From an uncultured Eubacteriales bacterium (GTDB lineage: Bacteria; Bacillota; Clostridia; Oscillospirales; Oscillospiraceae), in contig CATXTO010000001.1 of the NCBI GenBank assembly GCA_958402445.1, positions 152,070 through 216,069 on the forward strand: DNA of 64,000 nucleotides, read 5' to 3'. Below are positions 40,901-49,464 of the stretch, piece by piece. The notes beneath the pieces are model-generated. The model was not told the DNA's origin, ran no database searches, and saw only the letters and a list, made by a program, of their open reading frames with translations. The position numbers and the translations under genes were made by a program. The stretch's first letter is position 1, and every line of letters starts with the position of its first letter.

Positions 40901-42262
40901 TTATAGTGTGGCTTCCATGGCTTCTCGAATATTTCGCACTCGCAATAAATTCAGGCCTGCGGGTATCTCCAAGCCCTCAGTCCCGCTGCGGGGCACCACA
41001 CAGCGACTGAAGCCCAACCGTGCAATTTCCGCCAGACGAAGCGGTATTTGCGATACGGCACGGACCTCTCCCGTCAGGCCGATCTCTCCAATTGCGGCCA
41101 AGTCGCTGGGAGCGGGCTGATCCCGAAAGCTGGAGGCAACTGCCAACGCCACCGGCAAGTCCGCAGCCGGTTCCTCCAGGTTCAGTCCGCCGATGACGTT
41201 TACATAGGCATCATATGTATTCAGCCGCAGTCCGCCTCGTTTTTCCAATACAGCCAAAAGGAGCACGGCGCGGTTGTAATCAAAACCGTTGGCAGCGCGC
41301 CGAGGGACCTGAAAGGTCGAGTGGGTTACCAACGCCTGCACCTCCGCCAAAATGGGACGGGTCCCCTCCATGACACAGGCCACGCAGGTACCCGGGGTAT
41401 TTTGCGGGCGACCTGCCAGCAGCATTTCCGAGGGATTTGGCACCTCCTCTAAGCCTGCGTCGCGCATCTCGAATACCCCCACCTCGTTGGTGGAGCCAAA
41501 CCGATTCTTTGCCGCCCGCAGCAAACGGTATACGCCATTGCGGTCTCCTTCAAAATACAACACGCAGTCCACCATATGCTCCAAAACCTTCGGACCTGCA
41601 ATTGCGCCTTCTTTATTAATATGTCCAACCACGAAAACCGTAATCCCCTGCTCCTTGGCCAATTGCATCAGGGACATGGTGCAATCTTTCACTTGTGAAA
41701 TACTACCCGGTGCAGAATCGTTTCGCTCCAAGTAGAGCGTTTGAATGGAGTCTGCAACCAATATGTCAGGTTTTACGGTCTGAACCGCTTCCAATACGCT
41801 TTCCAATCTGGTCTCAGAAAAGACCACCAATCGGTCCGAGTCCACGCGAAGACGCTGAGCTCGCAGTTTTAGTTGCCGTTCACTCTCTTCACCGGAGACG
41901 TATAAAACCCGTCTTGCCTGGCAGAGGCTGGCGCAGATTTGGAGCAGGAGCGTGGACTTTCCTATTCCGGGAGCGCCGCCGACTAAAACCAGGGAACCGG
42001 TCACCACGCCGCCGCCTAAAACCCGGTCCAGCTCTCCTAGTCCCGTCGAATACCGGAGCTCTGTTTCAATATTTACTTGAGAGAGTGTCTTAGGCTGACG
42101 GGACAGAGCATCTGTTGCGATATGGGCTCTTCCGGGGGCGTCGGATCGCTCCGTATGCTCCACCATTGTGTTCCAGGCCCCACAGGCCGGGCAGCGGCCC
42201 TGCCACTTCGGCGTCTCATTGCCGCAGGCTGTGCAGTAGAAAACTGTTTTACTTTTAGCCAT
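40901..42262 (-). CDS. radA: DNA repair protein RadA/Sms
   Basis: A 453-residue protein with an N-terminal zinc finger (CTACG and CPACG pairs), a RecA-like ATPase with Walker A GGAPGIGKST near residues 93-102, the RadA-specific KNRFGSTNEVGVFEM and a C-terminal Lon-like domain (INVIGGLNLEEPAADLPVA). RadA helps branch migration in recombination. Its start overlaps the end of the acetyltransferase gene by eight bases, making it the last gene of a three-gene operon. Confidence 0.96.
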   Translation of the reverse strand: MAKSKTVFYCTACGNETPKWQGRCPACGAWNTMVEHTERSDAPGRAHIATDALSRQPKTLSQVNIETELRYSTGLGELDRVLGGGVVTGSLVLVGGAPGIGKSTLLLQICASLCQARRVLYVSGEESERQLKLRAQRLRVDSDRLVVFSETRLESVLEAVQTVKPDILVADSIQTLYLERNDSAPGSISQVKDCTMSLMQLAKEQGITVFVVGHINKEGAIAGPKVLEHMVDCVLYFEGDRNGVYRLLRAAKNRFGSTNEVGVFEMRDAGLEEVPNPSEMLLAGRPQNTPGTCVACVMEGTRPILAEVQALVTHSTFQVPRRAANGFDYNRAVLLLAVLEKRGGLRLNTYDAYVNVIGGLNLEEPAADLPVALAVASSFRDQPAPSDLAAIGEIGLTGEVRAVSQIPLRLAEIARLGFSRCVVPRSGTEGLEIPAGLNLLRVRNIREAMEATL

Positions 42263-42815
42263 GTTTTAGCCCTACTTTTTCCCGAAGCGGGAGAAACTCC
42301 TCCCGCAGAATCCGCATCATGATGAAATCGTGATATTGATAATTGTAGTAATAACCCTGCTCCTGGACACCCTCTTGCTGGAACCCCATTTTTTTGTAAA
42401 ACGCCAACGCGCTGTGATTAAAGCCCACTACGCCAATGGCGATGCGGTGATATCCCAGATACCCAAACGCATAATCCATCATAAGATAAACAGCCTCAGA
42501 GCCGTATCTTTTCCCCTGGTCCTGGGGGTCTGGAATGATGATGGTCAAATCCGTGGTTTGCCAGGCTGGGAACATGCGCAGAAGCCCCGTCTCCCCTACC
42601 ACCTTGTCGTCAGACCGGCGCACCACCGCGAACCAGACACAATCCTGCCCGGTTCGCCGGGACAAGGCGTCCGCTTCCGGCTCGCAGGTCGGCATGGGCG
42701 CGCCAATCCTCGCCCTGGTCTCCGCGTCGTTGTACCAGCGCAGGAAAAAGGACCGGTCCGCCGGTTCCAAAGGTCTCAGATAGATCTTCCGGCCCTCCAA
42801 AAAGCTGTACTTCAT
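42255..42815 (-). CDS. GNAT-family N-acetyltransferase (RimJ/RimL type)
   Basis: A 186-residue acetyltransferase. It begins MKYSFLEGRKIYLRPLEPAD, carries the acetyl-CoA binding motif QDQGKRYGSEAVYLMMDYAF and the C-terminal FNHSALAFYKKMGFQQEG typical of RimJ/RimL-type enzymes. The acceptor cannot be predicted. It overlaps the MazG-like gene upstream by four bases and radA downstream by eight. Confidence 0.88.
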   Translation of the reverse strand: MKYSFLEGRKIYLRPLEPADRSFFLRWYNDAETRARIGAPMPTCEPEADALSRRTGQDCVWFAVVRRSDDKVVGETGLLRMFPAWQTTDLTIIIPDPQDQGKRYGSEAVYLMMDYAFGYLGYHRIAIGVVGFNHSALAFYKKMGFQQEGVQEQGYYYNYQYHDFIMMRILREEFLPLREKVGLKHG

Positions 42816-43183
42816 ACTTCCTCCTGCGCGGAAAACTTTTTTTGATATTCTTTCTGAAAATCCCGGTTCATATTTAAGATATGCTTGCAGGAATACGCCG
42901 CAGAAAGCTCCTCTGCCGTGACGTCATAGCGGAGCAGCGTGTCGAAATAATACATGAGCACATCGCACATCTCTTCCAAAAATGCGGCGCGCACACTGGG
43001 CTCCTGCACGATGGCCTGGTCTCCCTTCTTTTTAATGATCGCAATGCTTTCTCCAATCTCCTCCATCATCCACAGAATGAAATCCCTTCCGAATTTTGGT
43101 TTCATGGGAGACCAGGTATCCTGATGAAGCGTCCAAAGCTCTTTTTGCATCTGCATCATATCTGAAATAGCCAATTCGCTCAT
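42812..43183 (-). CDS. MazG-like nucleotide pyrophosphohydrolase
   Basis: A 123-residue all-helical protein with the metal-binding signature of the MazG/dUTPase superfamily: EEIGESIAII (E-E-x2-E) near residues 41-50 and FLEEMCDVLMYYFD (E-E-x2-D) near 68-81. Enzymes of this fold hydrolyse non-canonical or surplus NTPs. The substrate is not evident. ATG 43183 follows GGAGG, but this ribosome site is one arm of an inverted repeat (43192-43220). First gene of the operon with the acetyltransferase and radA. Confidence 0.8.
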   Translation of the reverse strand: MSELAISDMMQMQKELWTLHQDTWSPMKPKFGRDFILWMMEEIGESIAIIKKKGDQAIVQEPSVRAAFLEEMCDVLMYYFDTLLRYDVTAEELSAAYSCKHILNMNRDFQKEYQKKFSAQEEV

Positions 43184-43191
43184 TAAAATTC

Positions 43192-43220
43192 CTCCAAGTA
43201 CATGGATTAATTACTTGGAG
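43192..43220 (-). promoter_or_regulatory. Inverted repeat covering the MazG-like gene's ribosome site
   Basis: CTCCAAGTA (43192-43200) and TACTTGGAG (43212-43220) are perfect 9-base inverted arms. In the minus-strand mRNA the second arm contains the GGAG of the ribosome site, so a hairpin would hide it; as DNA it could equally be an operator just downstream of the -10 box. Confidence 0.55.
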
Positions 43221-43221
43221 T

Positions 43222-43249
43222 ATTATATCACACTTTCCGCATTGGTCAA
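43222..43249 (-). promoter_or_regulatory. Promoter of the MazG-like/acetyltransferase/radA operon
   Basis: On the minus strand TTGACC (43249-43244) and a perfect TATAAT (43227-43222) are 16 bases apart. It lies within the 3' end of the amidase gene, separating the two transcription units. Confidence 0.65.
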
Positions 43250-43948
43250 GAACTGGTCCGCCGCGCTGGCGATGACGCAACAAATGCGCTTTTGATATTC
43301 CGGCGTACGGAGCTTTGCCTCCTCATCCGAATTGGAGAGAAATCCACATTCCACCAAGATGCCGGTGCAGTTGATGTGCTGCATCAAGTAGACGGAATCC
43401 GCTGGCTTGCACATACGGCGGCTCCCAGGATTTAAAGCGGAAACCAGCATGGATTGGGTGGATTCGGCCAGGCGTTGGCTGCCTTGCGTTGGGCCGTAAA
43501 ATACCTGTGCGCCGCTATAGCGACCATCTGTGAACAAGTTTTGGTGGATGCTCAGTAGGAGTGCGTTTTCAGTTTCATTGACCAGCTTCACCCGGTTTTT
43601 TAAATCGGATACCTTTTTTTCCGCAATTGTCTTACCATTTGTGTACACTGCGGTATCTGTGGTGCGGATCATTTTCGTGTTATATCCGAGGAAGCGAAGT
43701 AAATCATTGAGGCGCAGGGATATCTCCAGGTTCAGTTGGCTCTCTAAAACGCCGGTACAGGATGTGGCGCCTCCGTCCTCTCCCCCATGGCCGGGATCAA
43801 TTACGATGGTTGCCGTTCTGGGTACCGGCAACGCCTCGGCAATGGCGGTGACGGTCCGTGTCATGAGCGTGGCCGCCCCAATGAACAGCGACACCACCAG
43901 AAGGTAAACGCCGAAATACTTTTTCATAAATCGTTTTAAAAAATTCAT
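43223..43948 (-). CDS. cwlD: CwlD-like N-acetylmuramoyl-L-alanine amidase
   Basis: A 241-residue amidase_3 enzyme with an N-terminal membrane segment (FGVYLLVVSLFIGAATLM) and the zinc site made by His in IDPGHGGEDGGA, Glu in ESQLNLEIS and His in LLSIHQNLF, with the catalytic Glu in GILVECGFLSN. Length and the uncleaved N-terminal anchor match CwlD, which cleaves stem peptides so that muramic-delta-lactam can form in the spore cortex. ATG 43948 follows GGAGGTGG; longer readings upstream have no ribosome site. The neighbouring cotJ genes also belong to sporulation. Confidence 0.82.
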   Translation of the reverse strand: MNFLKRFMKKYFGVYLLVVSLFIGAATLMTRTVTAIAEALPVPRTATIVIDPGHGGEDGGATSCTGVLESQLNLEISLRLNDLLRFLGYNTKMIRTTDTAVYTNGKTIAEKKVSDLKNRVKLVNETENALLLSIHQNLFTDGRYSGAQVFYGPTQGSQRLAESTQSMLVSALNPGSRRMCKPADSVYLMQHINCTGILVECGFLSNSDEEAKLRTPEYQKRICCVIASAADQFLTNAESVI

Positions 43949-44110
43949 TGCCACCACCTCCATAAAAGCTATGCAGAAACCAGCTCGCCTATGCCCGGCC
44001 TGTCCTGCTTCTGACGCTCGAAAAGGGGAACCATGAGTCCAAAGCCGGCATAGAATGAGCCGGAGCGACCTAGTTCCCATATTTTCAAAGGATTCAAAGG
44101 AGGAGTTCCC

Positions 44111-44584
44111 TTGGACGAGAGAAAACCCACCTCGCAGTCGGAGCAACTGCAGGGTATGTGCGCACAACCGGGAGAGGGCCGTCTGCCCTGCTGTGCGCCT
44201 CTGGCAAATCCCTATGTGCCCTTCCAGCAGACGGATTCGCCCAAATATGAGGCGCGCCGGGCTCTGATTCGCGGCACTCTTTTCCCCGGTCTGGACTTGC
44301 CCTTTATGGGTATGGTCAATACAAAAGAAAAATCCGACACCCCCTTACACGAACTACAAGCCCTGGCCTTTGCCATTCAAGAGTTGGCTCTTTATCTGGA
44401 TACCCATCGGGAGGACAGAGAGGCACTGGAGCTTTACCGGGCCTATCAGAGCCTTTATGATAAAGGGGCCAGAGCTTTTGCAAAACAGTTCGGCCCCCTC
44501 AACCATAACCAGGAAACCACTGGCGATAAGTACCAATGGCTGGAAAATCCCTGGCCTTGGGACTACTGCGCAAATCAGGAATAA
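44111..44584 (+). CDS. cotJB: Spore coat protein: CotJA-CotJB fusion
   Basis: A 157-residue protein that joins two coat proteins normally encoded separately. The N-terminal part carries the CotJA-type LANPYVPFQQ and ARRALIRGTLFPGLDLPFMG; from about residue 75 the CotJB part follows (LHELQALAFAIQELALYLDT; WLENPWPWDY). No stop or frameshift separates them. CotJ proteins form an inner coat layer with the manganese-catalase-like CotJC encoded 13 bases downstream. The start is a TTG at 44111 after AAAGGAGG. A CATAGAAT element at 44052-44059 resembles a sigma-E -10 box, which would fit mother-cell expression. Confidence 0.85.
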   Translation: MDERKPTSQSEQLQGMCAQPGEGRLPCCAPLANPYVPFQQTDSPKYEARRALIRGTLFPGLDLPFMGMVNTKEKSDTPLHELQALAFAIQELALYLDTHREDREALELYRAYQSLYDKGARAFAKQFGPLNHNQETTGDKYQWLENPWPWDYCANQE

Positions 44585-44596
44585 GGAGGTTCGGAT

Positions 44597-45193
44597 ATGT
44601 TTGCCTATCAAAAAAAGCTCCAGTACCCGGTTAAAATTGACAAAACCAACCCCAGGCTGGCGTCGTTTATTATCTCGCAATACGGCGGCCCTGACGGAGA
44701 GCTTAGCGCCTCCCTGCGCTACCTGTCCCAGCGGTATGAGATGCCCTTTGACGATCTGAAAGGCTTATTGACCGATATCGGTACCGAAGAGCTGGGCCAT
44801 TTGGAAATGGTTGGCACCATTGTACACCAGTTAACCAGGAATCTAAAGGATTCCCAGATGAAGGACAGCGCTTTCGCCCCCTATTTTGTGGATCACGGCG
44901 CAGGCGTTTACCCCGCTGCCGCTGCCGGCTTCCCATGGAATGCCAACTCTATGGCGGTGAAGGGCGACCCTATGGCGGACTTGACGGAGGATTTGGCCGC
45001 AGAGCAAAAGGCTCGCGCAACCTATGATAACATTCTCCGGCTTTCGGACGACCCGGATGTCAATGACGTGATCAAGTTCCTGCGGGAGCGGGAGGTTGTC
45101 CACTTCCAGCGGTTTGGCGAGGCCATTCAGCTGTTGCGGGAGAGATTAAATCAGAAAAATGTCTACTATATGAATCCCGCCATCGATATGTAA
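44597..45193 (+). CDS. cotJC: Spore coat protein CotJC (manganese-catalase family)
   Basis: A 198-residue ferritin-like protein beginning MFAYQKKLQYPVKI. Metal-binding glutamates and histidines appear in GTEELGHLEMVGT (E-x2-H), in EDLAAEQKARATYDNIL and in REREVVHFQRFGEAI (E-x2-H), the di-manganese catalase pattern. CotJC is a coat component that may protect against peroxide. ATG 44597 follows TAAGGAGG. Confidence 0.94.
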   Translation: MFAYQKKLQYPVKIDKTNPRLASFIISQYGGPDGELSASLRYLSQRYEMPFDDLKGLLTDIGTEELGHLEMVGTIVHQLTRNLKDSQMKDSAFAPYFVDHGAGVYPAAAAGFPWNANSMAVKGDPMADLTEDLAAEQKARATYDNILRLSDDPDVNDVIKFLREREVVHFQRFGEAIQLLRERLNQKNVYYMNPAIDM

Positions 45194-45194
45194 G

Positions 45195-45220
45195 CGTAAG
45201 GGTACCGCTCCGGTACCCTT
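45195..45220 (+). terminator. Terminator after cotJC
   Basis: An 11-bp stem, TAAGGGTACCG with CGGTACCCTTA, around CTC. Confidence 0.8.
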
Positions 45221-45235
45221 ACTCAAGCTGATAAT

Positions 45236-45274
45236 GAAGAGTCCGGTTTCTTTTAGAAAGAAACCGGACTCTTC
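45236..45274. terminator. Second hairpin, 18-bp stem, between cotJC and the MATE gene
   Basis: GAAGAGTCCGGTTTCTTT (45236-45253) and its exact inverse (45257-45274) with a 3-base loop. Its T/A content near the loop rather than the base makes it more hairpin-like than terminator-like; it probably ends minus-strand transcription of the MATE gene. Confidence 0.65.
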
Positions 45275-45334
45275 GCGTTTGATCAGATAAACGGCTGTGA
45301 ATGCAATCCTTTTCCTTTTGCGCACTCTGCCGGC

Positions 45335-46717
45335 TTATGAATCGGTATTCTCCTGCAGTTGTAGTTCCTCCTGCTTCATTTCCCGCAGGAGATGTAACTG
45401 CATGGGAATCGCAACGGCAAACGAAAGCACATCGGAAATCGGCTGCGCCAATTGAATCCCCAGGACGCCCAAAAACTGGGGCAGCACCAGCACCAGAGGG
45501 ATCAAAAACACACCTTGTCGGGAAATCCCTAGGAAAGAGGCGCGGAACACCTTGCCGGTGGTCTGCATCATCATGTTGCTTAATACCAGCCAGGAGGCCA
45601 AAGGGACCGTAAGGCATTGATATTGGAGAGCCTTTGTGCCAATCGCGATCACCAGTGGGTCGCCCTTACGGAATAGCTCCACAAAGCCAGGGGCCAAAAA
45701 GAACTCCACAACGGAAATTATCACCAGGAATACGGACGAGACCTTCACGCAAAACCAAAACCCATGCCGCACCCTCTGATAAAGCCTAGCGCCGTAGTTA
45801 TATCCACAGACCGGCTGAAAGCCCTGCCCGAATCCAATGAGGACGGAGTTCGTGAAATTAGCGATGCGAGAGACGATGGCCATAGCCGCAATCGCTGCGT
45901 CGCCAAAGGGCTTTGCCGCCAGATTTAAACAAATCACGGCTACGCTGGCCACGCTCTGCCGCAGCAGGGACGGAAGGCCAGCGGTTGTAATTGAGCGGTA
46001 GAGCTGGAGGGAAAACCGAAAATTTTTCAGGCGGATTTTGACAATTCCCGCGTGGTTGCACTGATACAGCAAGATCAGGAAACTGACCAATTGGCTGAGA
46101 ATGGTAGCCAGTGCCGCACCGGAAATCCCCATGTGAAATCCAAAAATAAAAATAGGGTCCAATGCAATGTTGAGCACGCCGCCAATGGTGAGGCCGATCA
46201 TGCCATAGAACGCACTGCCCTGAAAACGCAACAGGTTGTTTAAAACAAAGGAAGCCGTCATATAGGGCGCGCCCAGGAGAATAATTCGGATATAATCAAT
46301 TGCATAGGGTAAGATGGTTTCTGTGGAACCCAGCGCTATAGCAAGCGGCCGCAGAAAACAAAGTCCGAGACCCAGAATCAGCACGCCGGAAAAAAAGGCG
46401 GAAAAGAACCCAACGGCCGCCAGCTGCTCTGCTTTCCCCTGGCCGTGCCGCCCCAGCTCTTTTGATACGTTGTTGCCGGCGCCCTGGCCAAAGAAAAACC
46501 CGACTGCCTGCAGGATTGCCATTAGGGAAAAGGCAATGCCAACGGCGCCGGAGGCGCTGGTGGTATCTAGTTTTCCGATAAAAAAGGTATCGGCCATATT
46601 ATAGATGGTGGTGATGAGCATGCTGATGATCGTGGGGACCGCCAGCCTGCAAATTAGCCTTTCCACCGGGGTTTGGGTCATTTGTCGGTATTTTTCCTCT
46701 GCATTTGGCTGCTTCAT
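45335..46717 (-). CDS. MATE-family multidrug efflux transporter
   Basis: A 460-residue protein with twelve predicted membrane segments in two MatE halves (VGIAFSLMAILQAVGFFFGQ and AAIAAMAIVSRIANFTNSVL at comparable places, each followed by the family-typical GQGFQPVCGYNYGA-like turn in the second half). It would export cationic compounds using a Na+ or H+ gradient. ATG 46717 (MKQPNAEEKYRQM) gives the family length; upstream in-frame codons to 46963 cross the divergent promoter and are excluded. Confidence 0.9.
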   Translation of the reverse strand: MKQPNAEEKYRQMTQTPVERLICRLAVPTIISMLITTIYNMADTFFIGKLDTTSASGAVGIAFSLMAILQAVGFFFGQGAGNNVSKELGRHGQGKAEQLAAVGFFSAFFSGVLILGLGLCFLRPLAIALGSTETILPYAIDYIRIILLGAPYMTASFVLNNLLRFQGSAFYGMIGLTIGGVLNIALDPIFIFGFHMGISGAALATILSQLVSFLILLYQCNHAGIVKIRLKNFRFSLQLYRSITTAGLPSLLRQSVASVAVICLNLAAKPFGDAAIAAMAIVSRIANFTNSVLIGFGQGFQPVCGYNYGARLYQRVRHGFWFCVKVSSVFLVIISVVEFFLAPGFVELFRKGDPLVIAIGTKALQYQCLTVPLASWLVLSNMMMQTTGKVFRASFLGISRQGVFLIPLVLVLPQFLGVLGIQLAQPISDVLSFAVAIPMQLHLLREMKQEELQLQENTDS

Positions 46718-46757
46718 CAGCGGGATCCAACCTTTCTGTTTTATGTGATGAAAAGGA

Positions 46758-46785
46758 TTGAAAATCTGCTCGTTTTTGCTATGAT
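46758..46785 (+). promoter_or_regulatory. Promoter of the Nudix gene
   Basis: TTGAAA (46758-46763) and an extended -10 TGCTATGAT ending at 46785 are 16 bases apart. Confidence 0.6.
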
Positions 46786-46824
46786 AAGGCAATAACGACT
46801 TCTGCTGGAAAGGAGCATATACAT

Positions 46825-47238
46825 ATGACGGAAGTAGTTGCCGCCCTGCTTTGGGAGAATCATAAGTTTTTAATCTGCCGGAGGCCGCCGCACAAAACCA
46901 GAGGGAACCTGTATGAATTTGTCGGCGGAAAGGTTGAACCAGGTGAAACCAAGGAACAGGCACTTATCCGGGAATGCAGCGAGGAACTGGCAGTTTTAAT
47001 TGAGGTTGGCAAGCCGTTTTTAGAGGTGACGCACCAGTACCCAGACCTGCAAATCCATCTGACGATCTTCCTAGCGTCTATTTTATCCGGCACGCCAACC
47101 CCATTGGAGCATACGGACCTGTGCTGGATCGCCCCCGAGGAAATCGGACAGTTCCAATTTTGTCCGGCGGACCAAGCGGTTCTAAAGCGCATCGCCGTGG
47201 TATACGGAGACAATGCGCAAAAGCGGGACGGCTTGTAG
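46825..47238 (+). CDS. mutT: Nudix hydrolase, MutT-like (8-oxo-dGTP diphosphatase type)
   Basis: A 137-residue protein with a complete Nudix box, GGKVEPGETKEQALIRECSE followed by EL, near residues 36-57, and the MutT-like start TEVVAALLWENHKFLICRRP. It probably removes oxidised nucleotides from the pool. ATG 46825 follows AAAGGAGC. Divergent from the MATE gene. Confidence 0.88.
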   Translation: MTEVVAALLWENHKFLICRRPPHKTRGNLYEFVGGKVEPGETKEQALIRECSEELAVLIEVGKPFLEVTHQYPDLQIHLTIFLASILSGTPTPLEHTDLCWIAPEEIGQFQFCPADQAVLKRIAVVYGDNAQKRDGL

Positions 47239-47367
47239 CAATTCCATGTCTGCGCATGTACATCTATATCTCATTATACGTCTTCTTTTTCATTTGTCAA
47301 TTGCGCCGGGCCAAGGACGATTCTCCGCCTGAAAAGAATGCCGGCACCCTTCCGAGAAGATTGCAAG

Positions 47368-47396
47368 TTGCGTGGGTACAGTTTTTATGATAATAT
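47368..47396 (+). promoter_or_regulatory. Promoter of the YdjGHI-like operon
   Basis: TTGCGT (47368-47373) and TAATAT (47391-47396) are 17 bases apart; TTGCAA at 47361 with TATGAT at 47386 is an alternative with a long 19-base spacer. Confidence 0.45.
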
Positions 47397-47454
47397 AAAC
47401 AAAATGCCCGGTCAGATAAGAAGCGCTGACCTCTGGGATGGGAGAGAAAATGAA

Positions 47455-48546
47455 TTGAGCGTTTTAGAGTATAAATGTCCCTGCTGTGGTGCGGGACTTG
47501 TCTTTTCTTCAGACAGCCAGCAGATGCGCTGCGATTCCTGTGGCAACACCTTCGAATTGTCCGCTGTGGAAGAATTCAACGCCACGCTGCAAGATAACAG
47601 CGACCAGTTCGATTGGGAAAACTACGATGTGAGCTCCGGCAGCGGGGATTGGACCCAGGAGGAGCGGGAAACCATGCAGACCTTTGTTTGTCCATCCTGC
47701 GGTGGTGTGATTTTGACGGAGGCCACCACTGCCGCCACATTTTGTCCCTACTGCGAGAATCCCGCCGTTCTTCCCGGCCGCTTGTCAAATACCTTTCGGC
47801 CGGACGCGGTGATTCCCTTTCGCTTCAAAAAGGAGGATGCGCAAGCTGCGTTTCAAAAATTTTGCAAGGGGAAAAAGCTGCTGCCCAAATCCTTTGTGGT
47901 GGAACAGCGCATGGATCGCATTAGCGGCATGTACGTTCCGTTTTGGGTGTTCGACTGCGGGGTTGAAGCGAATATGCGATACCGGGCAACGAGAATTCAC
48001 ACATGGTCCGATGCGAACTACCGATATACCCGGACAGACTACTTCCTTTTGCAGCGGCACGGCGCCTTACGCTGCAACGGGGTACCGGTGGACGGCTCAA
48101 AGAAGATGGACAACGCCTATATGGAGGCCATAGAGCCATACGATTATAGCCAGGCCGTCCCCTTCCAGCCGGCATATCTGTCGGGATTTTTGGCGGACCA
48201 ATATGATGTAACCAGCGAGGAGTGTCAGCCCGTCGTCAACCAGCGAATCCGCACCACCACGGAATCCCTGTTTTCCAGAACAGCCGTAGGCTATGCTACG
48301 GTGGTCCCAGAAAATCGGTCCGTTCATATTCAGGCGGGGAAAATTCAGTACATGCTGCTGCCGGTATGGGTTTTAAATTCCTCCTATGCGGGAAAGACCT
48401 ACACCTTTGCCATGAACGGCCAGACCGGTAAATTTGTAGGCCGGCTTCCCATTTCCCTTGGGCGTTGCTGGGCCTGGTTCGGCGGCGTTTGCGGCGCAGT
48501 AACGGCTGCCGCGGCGCTGCTGGGCGTCCTGGCCAATCTGTTTTAG
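47455..48546 (+). CDS. Zinc-ribbon membrane protein, YdjG-like
   Basis: A 363-residue protein with two N-terminal zinc ribbons (CPCC and CDSC near residues 8-27, CPSC and CPYC near 80-100), a large beta-type domain (VIPFRFKKEDAQAAFQKFCK; MYVPFWVFDCGV) and a C-terminal membrane segment (VCGAVTAAAALLGVLANLF). It matches YdjG of Bacillus, which acts with YdjH and YdjI in placing the stress protein PspA at the membrane. TTG 47455 follows GGGAGAG. Gene order with the two downstream genes is the same as in Bacillus, but no pspA gene adjoins here. Confidence 0.78.
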   Translation: MSVLEYKCPCCGAGLVFSSDSQQMRCDSCGNTFELSAVEEFNATLQDNSDQFDWENYDVSSGSGDWTQEERETMQTFVCPSCGGVILTEATTAATFCPYCENPAVLPGRLSNTFRPDAVIPFRFKKEDAQAAFQKFCKGKKLLPKSFVVEQRMDRISGMYVPFWVFDCGVEANMRYRATRIHTWSDANYRYTRTDYFLLQRHGALRCNGVPVDGSKKMDNAYMEAIEPYDYSQAVPFQPAYLSGFLADQYDVTSEECQPVVNQRIRTTTESLFSRTAVGYATVVPENRSVHIQAGKIQYMLLPVWVLNSSYAGKTYTFAMNGQTGKFVGRLPISLGRCWAWFGGVCGAVTAAAALLGVLANLF

Positions 48547-48557
48547 GAGGGCTGGGC

Positions 48558-49421
48558 ATGAAACGTAAAATTACCGCTCTTATTTTACTGATCCTATGCT
48601 TTGCCATGGCTACCCAAGCGCTGGGCGCGCAAACGCCGGCAAAAGTCGTGGACCAAGCGGGGCTTCTTTCCGCAGAAGAGTCGCTGGCTCTGACGAAACA
48701 GGCGGAAACCATGACCAGTCAGTATGAAACGGATGTGGTCATTCTTACCGTAGACAGTTTGGGGGACAAAGACGCCCAAACCTTTGCAGACGACTACTTT
48801 GACGATCAAGGGTACGGCGTGGGTTCCTCCTATAGCGGGATTCTGTTGCTGATTTCTATGGAGGCCCGGGACTGGGCTATGAGCACTTGCGGAGAAACCG
48901 CTTCTCTGGTTACGGACGCAGACTTGGCGCTTCTGGAGGATGCCATGCTTCCGCATCTGGGGGACGGCCAGTATTATGCTGCGTTTACCGCCTATTTGCA
49001 GGAGCTGGACCGCGTTCTCTCCGCGCCTGTGCCGTCGTCCACCACGCCTGCGCAGAATGGAACGGTACATACTGCGCCAAATAGCAACCATGCAGCGGAA
49101 ATCTCCCTGCCGCTGCTTCAGATAATTGGAGTCGCCCTGGTGCTGGGCGTTCTCAGCGGCGGCATCACAGTGGCTGTGCTACGCCGCGGCATGAACACCG
49201 CGCGGGCACAGGCGGCTGCGGGAAATTATGTGGAGCCGCAGAGCTTTCAGCTCACGCAAAGCCGGGATATCTATCTGTACAGCCATACGACCCGGCAGCG
49301 CCGACAGACAGAAAACCAGAATCACAGCGGATCTTCCGGCGGAAGTTACCATCACGGAGGCAGTACGACCCACAGCGGCAGCAGCGGCCGGAGCCACGGC
49401 GGCAGCCATGGTAAATTTTAA
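48558..49421 (+). CDS. TPM-domain membrane protein, YdjH-like
   Basis: A 287-residue protein with a signal peptide (ALILLILCFAMATQALGA), a TPM domain (residues about 30-155: VVDQAGLLSAEESLALTKQA; TDVVILTVDSLG; YSGILLLISMEARDWAMST), a membrane segment (about 185-205) and a Ser/Gly/His-rich cytoplasmic tail (GGSTTHSGSSGRSHGGSHGK). TPM domains occur in thylakoid and bacterial membrane stress proteins. ATG 48558 follows TTAGGAGGG. Second gene of the YdjG-YdjH-YdjI-like operon. Confidence 0.85.
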   Translation: MKRKITALILLILCFAMATQALGAQTPAKVVDQAGLLSAEESLALTKQAETMTSQYETDVVILTVDSLGDKDAQTFADDYFDDQGYGVGSSYSGILLLISMEARDWAMSTCGETASLVTDADLALLEDAMLPHLGDGQYYAAFTAYLQELDRVLSAPVPSSTTPAQNGTVHTAPNSNHAAEISLPLLQIIGVALVLGVLSGGITVAVLRRGMNTARAQAAAGNYVEPQSFQLTQSRDIYLYSHTTRQRRQTENQNHSGSSGGSYHHGGSTTHSGSSGRSHGGSHGKF

Positions 49422-49464
49422 TGAGGCTTCGGATGCCTCTTCATCTTGAAAAGGAGAAAAGTTT

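Noticed and set aside
40676..40906. A 76-codon frame over the orphan transcript
   Set aside because: No ribosome site, it reads through the terminator hairpin, and the residues look random.
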